Positions 1 to 7,505 of a DNA stretch of 64,000 nt are shown here, piece by piece (positions within the stretch are counted from its first letter, which is position 1; each line of letters begins with the position of its first letter). A program made the position numbers and the translations under genes. Location of the stretch: assembly GCA_963717085.1 (NCBI GenBank), contig CAVQVM010000019.1, forward strand, positions 248,001 to 312,000, read 5' to 3'. Under the pieces are notes generated by a model. That model had not been told where the DNA came from. It made no database searches and saw only the letters and a list, made by a program, of their open reading frames with translations. This DNA is from DASQUK01 sp963717085 (GTDB lineage: Bacteria > Actinomycetota > Acidimicrobiia > Acidimicrobiales > VFJN01).

Positions 1-2
1 AC

Positions 3-413
3 GCGTTCTCGAACATGTTCGAGGTCGCGGCGAACGCCAAGGCGTGGGAGAAGGTGGCGGTCGGCAAGAACCAGGAGTACGTGCTCGAGGTGATCCGGGC
101 CGAGGGCACCTCCGAGTGGCGCACCGCCGCTCACGACGAGACCGCCCTGGTGATGGACGGCGCCGTCACCGTCGAGCTGGTCAAGCTCGACCACCCCGAC
201 CTCCCGGCCGACAAGCGGGGGTCGGTGCGCATCGAGGGCGAGCCCACGGGTCGTGCGATGGGGCGCATCGTCGCCGGGCGGGGGCACATGGCGCTCCTGC
301 CGGCGGGTGCCGCCTACCGGTTCAAGGCCGACGAGCCGGGTGTGATCCTGCTCCAGACCATCGAGGGCGACGACACCATCTACCGCTGGGCCGAGATCAT
401 CCAGACGGGCTGA
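3..413 (+). CDS. hapC: Hydroquinone 1,2-dioxygenase small (alpha) subunit, probably 5'-partial
   Basis: Small cupin-like protein read in frame from the window edge; an ATG lies at 15, but the frame is open upstream (codons for A-F-S-N), so the true start is probably outside. From the ATG it has 132 residues, shorter than the roughly 160-170 residues I recall for the small subunits HapC/PnpC. The assignment rests mainly on position: it ends 16 nt before a gene whose iron ligands match the large subunit of two-component hydroquinone dioxygenase. In that enzyme family the small subunit is non-catalytic but required, and helps form the active-site cavity. The two would act together in the cytoplasm to open the ring of hydroquinone to 4-hydroxymuconic semialdehyde. 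The name is inferred from context rather than from motifs. Confidence 0.68.
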   Translation, partial: AFSNMFEVAANAKAWEKVAVGKNQEYVLEVIRAEGTSEWRTAAHDETALVMDGAVTVELVKLDHPDLPADKRGSVRIEGEPTGRAMGRIVAGRGHMALLPAGAAYRFKADEPGVILLQTIEGDDTIYRWAEIIQTG

Positions 414-429
414 CGGAGGCATCACGATC

Positions 430-1419
430 ATGACCGAGACCACCACCAGCGCCACCGGCGTCCGGGCCGGCGAGCCCAACGCCCACGGCTACCGCACCTA
501 CTCGCTGGGCGAGTTCACGTTCAGCCGTGACGAGTACTTCGCACACGTGACCTGGCCCACCGGGAGCCACGTCATGTCGATCGACGGCTTCCTGCGGGCG
601 ACGCAGCGCGACGTCGCATGGCAGTTCTTCTACGGCGTCGTCAACTTCGACGACGTGATCGGCACCATCAACCACTACGGGAACGTCGATCTGTTCGCCG
701 GCACCTTCAACGACGCCTACCGCCGGGCCGAGGTCGACCACCTCGAGAACTTCCCTCACGAAGAGATCTTCGGCACGTTCGTGGCGATGCTCGACGACTG
801 GACCAACGCCGGCTTCGATCCCTTCGCCTCCCCCGAGGAGACCGGCACCCCCTGGGGCGACAAGGCGGGCAGCAACACCGCCGCCGTCAGCCGCAAGCGG
901 GTCACCGCCCAGCGCATGGTGGGCGTGCCGGGCGACGAGCCGCTGCGCACCGACGACACCCACCCGATCAATCGCATGTTCGCGGACGTCGATCAATCCG
1001 AGCCGGAGATCCACGCGGAGCCCGGCTTCGAGGACGAGGTGGCGGCATTCAACCTGTTCGCGTACCTGTCGCGCTCCGACGTCACCTGGAACCCGTCGGT
1101 CGTGTCGGTCTGCAAGGACAGCCTGTACTGCCCGACGACCGAGGAGTACATCCTGCCCATCGTCCACGGCAACGACCGGGTCGAGTGGTTCGTGCAGCTC
1201 TCCGACCAGATCGAATGGGACGTCGCCGACAAGGAGAGCGGGTCGCGCCGCGCCCGGGTGGTGATGAAGCCCGGCGACGTGGCCGCCATGCCCGCCGACA
1301 TCCGCCATCAGGGCTACGCCCCCAAGCGGTCGATGCTGCTGGTCTGGGAGAACGGGTCGCCCGAGCTCCCCCAGATGATCGCCGAGGGCCGCGCCCCGAC
1401 CTACCCGGTCGACGTCTGA
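430..1419 (+). CDS. hapD: Hydroquinone 1,2-dioxygenase large (beta) subunit
   Basis: 329 residues, close to the family's usual 335-340. The start is ATG with GGAGG about 10 nt upstream. The C-terminal cupin part contains VHGNDRVEW followed by DIRHQ. This gives H246, N248, E252 and H293: spacings of 0, 2, 6 and 47. As I recall the PnpCD crystal structure, its iron ligands are His256, Asn258, Glu262 and His303, exactly the same spacings. This is strong evidence that the protein is the catalytic, Fe(II)-dependent subunit that cleaves hydroquinone between C1 and C2. It follows the small subunit and precedes the semialdehyde dehydrogenase, the order seen in hap/pnp clusters. Substrates could include substituted hydroquinones; the natural source (4-nitrophenol, 4-hydroxyacetophenone, arbutin) cannot be told, as no upstream monooxygenase is in the window. 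Confidence 0.9.
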   Translation: MTETTTSATGVRAGEPNAHGYRTYSLGEFTFSRDEYFAHVTWPTGSHVMSIDGFLRATQRDVAWQFFYGVVNFDDVIGTINHYGNVDLFAGTFNDAYRRAEVDHLENFPHEEIFGTFVAMLDDWTNAGFDPFASPEETGTPWGDKAGSNTAAVSRKRVTAQRMVGVPGDEPLRTDDTHPINRMFADVDQSEPEIHAEPGFEDEVAAFNLFAYLSRSDVTWNPSVVSVCKDSLYCPTTEEYILPIVHGNDRVEWFVQLSDQIEWDVADKESGSRRARVVMKPGDVAAMPADIRHQGYAPKRSMLLVWENGSPELPQMIAEGRAPTYPVDV

Positions 1420-1457
1420 GCCCGAGCTTCGCCGGGCCCGCTGCGAGCGCCGACGCC

Positions 1458-2936
1458 GTGCAGACCAAACTCTTCATCGACGGGCAGTTCGTCGACGGTC
1501 TGGCGGGCGCGACCATCGACGTGCTCGATCCCCACGACTGCTCCGTGCTGGCGGAGGTGGCCGAGGCACGGGCCGAGGACGTCGACAGGGCCGTGGCAGC
1601 AGCCACCGCCGCGTTCCCCGCCTGGTCCGCCACGCCGGCGGCCGAGCGGGGGAGGCTGCTGCTGCGACTCGCCGACGCCATCGAGGGTCACACCGACGAG
1701 CTGGCGCGCTTGGAGAGCCGCGACACCGGCCACCCGCTGCGCGACTCCCGGGGGCTGGACGTGCCCCGCACCGCCGCGACGTTCCGGTACTTCGGCGGCA
1801 TGGCCGACAAGGTGCAGGGCTCCGTGGTGCCGGTCGAGGCCGGGTTCCTGAACTACGTCGAGCGAGCGCCGCTGGGAGTCGTGGGGCAGATAGTGCCCTG
1901 GAACTTCCCGCTGATGTTCTGCGGTTGGAAGCTGGGGCCGGCGCTCGCCGCCGGCAACACCGTGGTGCTCAAGCCGGCCGAGCTGACGCCGCTGTCGTCG
2001 CTGCGGGTGGCGGAGCTGACGGCCGAGGTGGGGATCCCTCCCGGCGTCGTGAACGTCGTCCCGGGCTACGGGCAGACCGCTGGGCAACACCTGGCGGAGC
2101 ACGCGGGCGTGGCCAAGATCGCGTTCACCGGCTCGACCGCCACGGGCCGCCGGATCGTCGAGGCCTCGGCGGGCAACCTCAAGCGCGTCCAGCTCGAGCT
2201 GGGCGGCAAGGGCGCCAACGTGGTGTTCCCCGACGCCGACTTCGCTGCCGCCGTCAACGGGTCGGCGTTCGCCACGTTCCACAACCAGGGCCAGGCGTGC
2301 ATCGCCGCGAGCCGGCTCATCCTTCACGAGGAGATCGCCGAGGAGTTCATCGAGGCGTTCGCGGCACTGGCCGCATCGATCCGCCTGGGGAACCCGCTCG
2401 ACGAGTCGACCGAGATGGGGCCGCTGACCTCGCCGATGCACCGCGACCGCGTGCTCGCGTACGTCAAGGTGGCGCTCGACGAGGGTGGGGAGATCGTCAC
2501 CGGCGGCCGGGAGCCCGACGACCCGGCGCTGGCCCGCGGCTGCTACGTGCTCCCCACCGTCGTGCGTGCCGACCCCGACAGCCGGGTCAGCCAGGAAGAG
2601 GTGTTCGGGCCGTTCGTCAGCTACACCACGTTCCGCACCGACGACGAGGCGATCGCCCTCGCCAACGGCACGGACTACGGGCTCGGCGGGGGCCTCTGGA
2701 CAGGAGACCTGTCGCGGGCCCACAGGATCGCCCGTGCCTTCCGGTCCGGCATGGTGTGGGTCAACAGCTACAAGCGGGTGAACCCGGGTTCGCCGTTCGG
2801 CGGCGTGGGCCGGTCGGGCTACGGGCGCGAGATGGGCTTCGAGGCGATGCACGAGTACACCGAAGCCCACTCGGTCTGGATCAATGTCGACGCACAGCTG
2901 CCGCCCTGGTACCCGCGCCCGAGGGCGGGTTCGTGA
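1458..2936 (+). CDS. hapE: 4-hydroxymuconic semialdehyde dehydrogenase (aldehyde dehydrogenase family)
   Basis: 492-residue NAD(P)-dependent aldehyde dehydrogenase. Visible family marks are PWNFP near residue 147, the FTGST cofactor turn near 223, the general base Glu247 in ELGGKGAN, and the nucleophile Cys281 in NQGQACIAASRL. The GTG at 1458 gives the normal N-terminus (TKLFIDGQFVDG). Upstream in frame the sequence is open back across the end of the dioxygenase gene, and a CTG overlapping that gene's stop (CTGA) is an alternative start. In hap/pnp pathways this enzyme oxidises 4-hydroxymuconic semialdehyde to maleylacetate. Specificity is inferred from its place directly after the dioxygenase and before the maleylacetate reductase and 3-oxoadipate genes; by sequence alone it is only an ALDH. 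Confidence 0.85.
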   Translation: MQTKLFIDGQFVDGLAGATIDVLDPHDCSVLAEVAEARAEDVDRAVAAATAAFPAWSATPAAERGRLLLRLADAIEGHTDELARLESRDTGHPLRDSRGLDVPRTAATFRYFGGMADKVQGSVVPVEAGFLNYVERAPLGVVGQIVPWNFPLMFCGWKLGPALAAGNTVVLKPAELTPLSSLRVAELTAEVGIPPGVVNVVPGYGQTAGQHLAEHAGVAKIAFTGSTATGRRIVEASAGNLKRVQLELGGKGANVVFPDADFAAAVNGSAFATFHNQGQACIAASRLILHEEIAEEFIEAFAALAASIRLGNPLDESTEMGPLTSPMHRDRVLAYVKVALDEGGEIVTGGREPDDPALARGCYVLPTVVRADPDSRVSQEEVFGPFVSYTTFRTDDEAIALANGTDYGLGGGLWTGDLSRAHRIARAFRSGMVWVNSYKRVNPGSPFGGVGRSGYGREMGFEAMHEYTEAHSVWINVDAQLPPWYPRPRAGS

Positions 2937-3754
2937 GCGAGATCGCGAGCCTGTCGGACGCGGTCGCGGGGGCCGTCCGCGACGGTGACATCGTGGCGCT
3001 CGAGGGGTTCACGCACCTCATCCCGTTCGCCGCCGGGCACGAGGTGCTCCGCCAGCACCGGCGCGACCTCACCCTGGTGCGGCTCACTCCCGATGTCCTC
3101 TACGACCAGATGATCGGCATGGGCGCGGCGCGCCGGCTCGTGTTCTCGTGGGGTGGCAACCCGGGCGTCGGGTCCCTGCACCGGTTCCGCGATGCCATCG
3201 AGCACGGCTGGCCCCACCCGATCGAGATCGAGGAGCACAGCCACGCCGGCATGGCGAACCGCTACGTGGCCGGGGCATCGGGGCTGCCGTTCGCCGTGCT
3301 CCGTGGGTACGCGGGAACCGACCTGCCGGACCACACCGCCAACGTCGCCCCGATCGACTGCCCGTTCACGGGCGAGAGCCTGACCGCGGTGGCGGCGCTG
3401 CGCCCCGACGTGACGATCATCCACGCCCAGCAGGCGGATCGGGCGGGGAACGTGCAGCTGTGGGGGATCATCGGGGTGCAGAAGGAGGCGGCGCTGGCGG
3501 CCGACCGGGTGGTGGTCACGGTCGAGGAGATCGTCGACGAGCTCGAGCCGCGACCGGGCGCGGTCGTGCTGCCGTCGTGGGTTGTCGACGTCGTGGCCGC
3601 GGCGCCCGGGGGCGCGCACCCCAGCTATGCCCACGGCTACTCGGTGCGGGACAACGCCTTCTACGAGGCGTGGGACCGCATCAGCCGCGACCGCGACGCC
3701 TTCGTCGAGTGGATGAAACGCAACGTGCTCGACCTCGTGCCGAGCCCGAGGTGA
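2933..3754 (+). CDS. pcaI: 3-oxoadipate CoA-transferase, alpha subunit (family I CoA-transferase)
   Basis: 273 residues from a GTG that overlaps the stop of the aldehyde dehydrogenase (GTGA), so translation is probably coupled. The sequence has the alpha-subunit pattern of family I CoA-transferases: an early GDIVALEGFTHLIPFAAGHE segment that corresponds to the usual glycine-rich GFG loop, then TPDVLYDQMIGMGAARRLVFSWGGNPG and a long central DRAGNVQLWG region. It resembles the GctA/CatI/PcaI group. With the beta subunit at 4368 it would transfer CoA from succinyl-CoA to 3-oxoadipate made by maleylacetate reductase. Glutaconate or another dicarboxylate is possible from sequence alone; the operon favours 3-oxoadipate. 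Unusually, the two subunit genes are separated by a SnoaL-like gene and a structured repeat. Confidence 0.8.
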   Translation: MSEIASLSDAVAGAVRDGDIVALEGFTHLIPFAAGHEVLRQHRRDLTLVRLTPDVLYDQMIGMGAARRLVFSWGGNPGVGSLHRFRDAIEHGWPHPIEIEEHSHAGMANRYVAGASGLPFAVLRGYAGTDLPDHTANVAPIDCPFTGESLTAVAALRPDVTIIHAQQADRAGNVQLWGIIGVQKEAALAADRVVVTVEEIVDELEPRPGAVVLPSWVVDVVAAAPGGAHPSYAHGYSVRDNAFYEAWDRISRDRDAFVEWMKRNVLDLVPSPR

Positions 3755-3763
3755 GGGGAGACC

Positions 3764-4237
3764 ATGGCCGTTACGACCCAGACGATGACCGACGAGCAGC
3801 GCAAATCGGTCGCCATCGAGTACCTGAAGGCGTTCGACAACGGGGGGACGACGTCGACCGGTGGCAGCATCCTCGACCTCTTCGCCGACGACGCGCAGGT
3901 CTACTTCCCCAAGTGGGGCCTGGCATCGGGCAAGGACGAGATCGGCCGCCTGTTCGGCGACGTGGGCGGGACGATCAAGGAGATCGTCCACCACTACTCG
4001 CACTTCAACTGGGTGTTCTCGGGCAGCGACGTCGTGGTGTGCGAGGGCACCAGCCACGGCGTGCACCGCGACGGCCTCTGGCGGGCGGGCGTGCCCGAAT
4101 GGGCGGCGGGCCGCTGGTGCGACGTGTTCGAGGTCAGGGACTTCCTGATCCAACGGGTCTTCATCTACCTCGACCCCGACTACGCCGGTCAGGACACCGA
4201 GCGATATCCGTGGCTCGAGGCCCAGGCCGGGAACTGA
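3764..4237 (+). CDS. SnoaL-like / NTF2-fold protein of unknown role
   Basis: 157 residues; ATG with GAGGGGAG six nt upstream, nine nt after the CoA-transferase alpha gene. The pattern is that of the SnoaL/NTF2 cone fold: an N-terminal helix ending YLKAFDN, then LFADDAQVYFPKWGLASGKDEI, a central HHYSHFNW segment and a beta-rich C-terminal half with FEVRDFLIQRVFIYLDPDY. Such proteins act as small isomerases or hydrolases, or as non-enzymatic binding proteins, so the fold does not fix a function. Sitting between two subunits of one enzyme in a hydroquinone operon, it may work on a ring-fission intermediate, for example isomerising or delactonising it. That is inference only. I see no signal peptide. 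Confidence 0.75.
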   Translation: MAVTTQTMTDEQRKSVAIEYLKAFDNGGTTSTGGSILDLFADDAQVYFPKWGLASGKDEIGRLFGDVGGTIKEIVHHYSHFNWVFSGSDVVVCEGTSHGVHRDGLWRAGVPEWAAGRWCDVFEVRDFLIQRVFIYLDPDYAGQDTERYPWLEAQAGN

Positions 4238-4252
4238 GCGGGATGGCACGGC

Positions 4253-4347
4253 GAGGCAATAGCCAACGCTGCGGCAAGGGTGAGGCATTGGCGAACGGAG
4301 ACCGTCCGTCATTGCCTCGGCCGCGTCTGACCGGCCGCTATTGCCTC
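4253..4347 (+). repeat. Structured intergenic repeat, family B copy 1
   Basis: The gap between the SnoaL-like gene and the CoA-transferase beta gene holds two forward copies of a GAGGCAATGGCGAACGG-like motif (starting at 4253 and 4282) and two inverted ATTGCCTC boxes (4311-4318 and 4340-4347). The same arrangement recurs at 55755-55849. The inner pair can fold as a hairpin with GAACGG/CCGTCC near its tip. It breaks an otherwise tightly packed operon. Confidence 0.75.
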
Positions 4348-4367
4348 CCGCCCGCGATGGTGGGCCG

Positions 4368-5114
4368 GTGAGCGCACCGGCGCCCGCCGCCCGGGAAGAA
4401 AGCGTGTGGACCGCCGACGAGATGATGACGGTCGCGGCCGCACGCCAGCTGCGCGACGGCGAGGTGTGCTTCGTGGGGATCGGGCTGCCGTCGACGGCGG
4501 CAAACCTGGCACGGCGCACGCACGCGCCCGGGCTGGTGCTGGTGTACGAGTCCGGGACGATCGGGGCCAAGCCCCGCGCCCTCCCGTTGTCGATCGGTGA
4601 CGGCGAGCTGGCAGAGACCGCCGACGCCGTGGTGTCGGTCCCGGAGATCTTCAACTACTGGCTCCAGGCGGGGCGCATCGACGTCGGGTTCCTGGGTGCG
4701 GCCGAGCTCGACCGTCGCGGCGACATCAACACCACGGTCATCGGGCCCTATGGCACGCCCAAGGTGCGGCTGCCCGGGGCCGGCGGGGCGCCCGAGATCG
4801 CGGCCTCGTGCCGGCGGGTGGTGGTCGTCGTCCGGCAGTCGAGACGCGCGTTCGTCGACCGGGTGGGCTTCCGCACGTCCACGGGCGAGCGGGTGAGCAC
4901 CGTCATCACCGACCTGGGCGTGCTGACCCACGAGCCGGGGCAGGACGAGCTCGTGCTCACGCGGCTGCATCCCGGCGGCACCGTCGATGCCGCCCGGGCC
5001 GCCACCGGCTGGGACCTGCGCGTGGCGGACGACCTCGCCTTTACGGCCCCGCCGAGCGCCACCGAGCTCGAGGTGCTGCGTGAGCTCGAGGCCACCAAGG
5101 GGGCGGCGGCGTGA
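4368..5114 (+). CDS. pcaJ: 3-oxoadipate CoA-transferase, beta subunit
   Basis: 248 residues from GTG 4368; an in-frame TTG at 4341 lies inside the repeat and is less likely. The N-terminal part (DEMMTVAAARQLRDGEVCFV, then GIGLPSTAANLARRTHAPGL) and VYESGTIGAKPR match beta subunits of family I CoA-transferases; the Glu of YESG is the expected residue that carries CoA as a thioester. DINTTVIGPYGTPKVRLPGAGGAPE is also typical of the GctB/CatJ/PcaJ group. It should pair with the alpha subunit at 2933 to activate 3-oxoadipate. Its stop overlaps the GTG of the maleylacetate reductase (GTGA). Dicarboxylate specificity is inferred from the operon. Confidence 0.82.
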   Translation: MSAPAPAAREESVWTADEMMTVAAARQLRDGEVCFVGIGLPSTAANLARRTHAPGLVLVYESGTIGAKPRALPLSIGDGELAETADAVVSVPEIFNYWLQAGRIDVGFLGAAELDRRGDINTTVIGPYGTPKVRLPGAGGAPEIAASCRRVVVVVRQSRRAFVDRVGFRTSTGERVSTVITDLGVLTHEPGQDELVLTRLHPGGTVDAARAATGWDLRVADDLAFTAPPSATELEVLRELEATKGAAA

Positions 5115-6201
5115 AGCCGTTCGTGCACGAGGCGCTGCCGGGGAGGGTCGTGTTCGGCGTCGGCTCCGTGGGGCAGGTGGCCGACGAGGTGGCGACACTG
5201 GGCGTGGGGCGGGTCCTGCTCGTGGTCGACGAGGCGTCCAAGGCCGTCGGCGACCGCATCGCCGCCGACCTGGCCGAGCGCTATGCGGCGCGCCTCGACG
5301 AGGTGCGCCAGCACGTGCCCGAGGAGCTGGCCACGGACGCCCGGCGCACCGCCGTCGAGGCGCGGGCCGACGGCGTGGTGACGATCGGAGGTGGGTCGGC
5401 CACGGGCCTCGGAAAGGCCATCGCCGTCGACCCGGCGGCGCAGGCGTCGGCCGGTGGTCGGGTCAGCCTCCTCGCCGTGCCCACGACCTACGCCGGGTCG
5501 GAGATGACACCCATCTACGGAGTCACTGGCCAGCACAAGCAGACCGGTCGTGACCTGCGGGCGCTGCCCCGGACGGTCGTCTACGACCCGGTGCTCACCG
5601 TCGGCATGCCGCCGGCCATCACCGCCTCGAGCGGGTTCAACGCCCTCGCCCACTGCGTCGAGGGCCTCTATGCGCCCGGCGCCAACCCGATCGTGGGCCT
5701 CCAGGCCGGCGAGGGCGTCCGGGCGCTCGCCGGCGCCCTGCCGGAGGCAGTGGACCATCCCGACGACCTCGACGCCCGCGGCCGGGCGCTCTACGGGGCC
5801 TACCTGGCCGGCGCCGTCCTGGCCGTGGCGGGGACGGCGCTGCACCACAAGCTCTGCCACGTCCTCGGCGGGACCTTCGGGCTCGTGCACGGCGACGTCA
5901 ATGCCGTCGTGCTGCCGCACGTCGTCGCGTACAACGCGGCCGCGGCCCCCGAGGCGATGGCCGCCGTCGCCGCGGCCCTCGGCGCGCCCCCGGCGAGGAG
6001 GCGGCGGCGCTCCGCGCGCTGGCCGAGCGCATCGGCGCGCCCACCAGCCTCGCCGCCATCGGCATGCCCGCCGACGGCCTCGACGTCGCCGCTGAGCGCG
6101 CCGTCGCGGACACCGGCACCACCAACCCACGCCCGCCGGACGTCGGGTCGTTGCGTGCCCTGCTGCAGCGCGCCTTCGACGGGGCGCCGCCGACATCATG
6201 A
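5111..6201 (+). CDS. hapF: Maleylacetate reductase (iron-type alcohol dehydrogenase fold), frameshifted near the 3' end
   Basis: From GTG 5111 the frame encodes a group III alcohol dehydrogenase-type protein: GGGSATGLGKAIA (cofactor binding, near residue 95), the family's metal region GFNALAHCVEG, and LHHKLCHVLGGTFGLVHGDVNAVVLPHV with the clustered histidines. At a run of five C (5987-5991) the frame is lost. In the frame shifted by one missing base, translation goes on naturally as GEEAAALRALAERIGAPTSL and ends at TGA 6199-6201, which overlaps the thiolase ATG. A sixth C would restore a protein of about 363 residues, the usual length (350-360). The error may be in the assembly or real. The enzyme reduces maleylacetate to 3-oxoadipate with NAD(P)H and links the dioxygenase branch to the CoA-transferase. 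Confidence 0.85.
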
Positions 6202-7382
6202 CCTTCATCGTCGACGCGGTGCGCACGCCCGTAGGCCGCTACGCGGGCGCGCTGGCGAGCGTTCGTCCCGATGACCTTGCGGCCCACACGCTGCGTGCTC
6301 TCGTCGACCGCGTCCCCGTCCTCGACCCCGCCGACATCGACGATGTGTGGTTCGGCGACGCCAACGGTGCCGGCGAGGACAACCGCGACGTGGCCCGCAT
6401 GGCCGTGCTCCTGGCCGGGCTGCCGGTGTCGGTTCCGGGTGCGACCGTCAACCGGCTGTGCGGATCCGGGCTGGAAGCGGTGACCGCCGCCGACCGGGCG
6501 ATCGCGGTGGGCGACGCGGCGGTCGCCGTCGCCGGTGGCGTCGAGTCGATGAGCCGGGCCCCCTGGGTCCTGCCCAAGCCCGACGCCGCCTATCCCCGCG
6601 GCCACGAGACGCTGCATTCGACGACACTGGGCTGGCGCCTGGTCAACCCGCGCATGCCCTCGGAGTGGACGGTCTCGCTGGGCGAGGGCGCCGAGATCCT
6701 GGCGGAGCGCCATCGGATCGGCCGGGAAGCCCAGGATGCGTTCGCCCTGAGATCGCACCAGGGCGCCGCCGATGCGTGGGATGCGGGCCGGTTCGACGAT
6801 GAGGTCAGCTTCGTCGCCGACGGCGACGGCGGCCGGCTCCTCGAGCGGGACGAGAGCATCCGCGCCGACACCTCGCTCGAGGCCCTAGCCCGCCTCCGTC
6901 CGAGCTTCCGGCCCGGCGGATCGGTCACGGCCGGCAACGCCTCTCCGCTCAACGACGGGTCCGCCGCCGTCCTGTTGGCCGACGGGCCGGCAGTGGGACG
7001 GCTGGGACGTGAGCCCCTGGCCCGCATCGCCGCCCGGGCGACGTCGGCCGTCGAGCCACCGCTCTACGGCCTCGGTCCGGTGGAGGCGGCCGAACGGGCG
7101 CTCAAGCGCGCCGGAATCGCCTGGTCCGACCTCGCGGTCGTCGAGCTGAACGAGGCCTTCGCGGCGCAGGCCCTGGCCTGCATGGCCCACTGGCCCGACC
7201 TCGACCCCGAGATCGTGAACCCCAACGGCGGCGCCATCGCCATCGGGCACCCATTGGGCTGTTCGGGCGTGCGCATACTGACGTCGCTGGTCTGGGAGCT
7301 GCGCCGCCGCGGCGGGGGATGGGGCCTGGCCGCCATGTGCATCGGGGTGGGCCAGGGAATCGCCGTCGTCGTGGAGGCGTGA
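6198..7382 (+). CDS. pcaF: Beta-ketoadipyl-CoA thiolase (acetyl-CoA acyltransferase)
   Basis: 394 residues, the normal thiolase length. The start ATG overlaps the corrected stop of the maleylacetate reductase (ATGA). The three active-site segments are present: NRLCGSGLEA with the acyl-carrying Cys near residue 88, GGAIAIGHPLGCSG with the catalytic His near 350, and MCIGVGQG with the second Cys near 382. As the last gene of the hydroquinone operon it should cleave 3-oxoadipyl-CoA to succinyl-CoA and acetyl-CoA. A general 3-ketoacyl-CoA thiolase cannot be excluded by sequence, but the operon strongly favours the ketoadipate role. Confidence 0.88.
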   Translation: MTFIVDAVRTPVGRYAGALASVRPDDLAAHTLRALVDRVPVLDPADIDDVWFGDANGAGEDNRDVARMAVLLAGLPVSVPGATVNRLCGSGLEAVTAADRAIAVGDAAVAVAGGVESMSRAPWVLPKPDAAYPRGHETLHSTTLGWRLVNPRMPSEWTVSLGEGAEILAERHRIGREAQDAFALRSHQGAADAWDAGRFDDEVSFVADGDGGRLLERDESIRADTSLEALARLRPSFRPGGSVTAGNASPLNDGSAAVLLADGPAVGRLGREPLARIAARATSAVEPPLYGLGPVEAAERALKRAGIAWSDLAVVELNEAFAAQALACMAHWPDLDPEIVNPNGGAIAIGHPLGCSGVRILTSLVWELRRRGGGWGLAAMCIGVGQGIAVVVEA

Positions 7383-7505
7383 GCACGCAGATCGGCGCCG
7401 GGGCCACCGCGTGCCGAAAAGTTGCGTGAACCTACCGATTCCCGGGTGTCGGCATCGGCGTCGCTCTCACCGGCGCCGGCTTTCTGACTGGCGCGGCGTG
7501 AGCTC

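Noticed and set aside
397..1308. Long minus-strand open frames opposite the dioxygenase and many other genes
   Set aside because: They mirror the GC-rich third positions of real plus-strand genes; no family motifs and no ribosome binding sites.
6001..6274. Continuation of the maleylacetate reductase in its first frame to 6274
   Set aside because: The added residues are Arg/Ser/Pro-rich shadow sequence and overlap the thiolase; the shifted frame gives the natural end.
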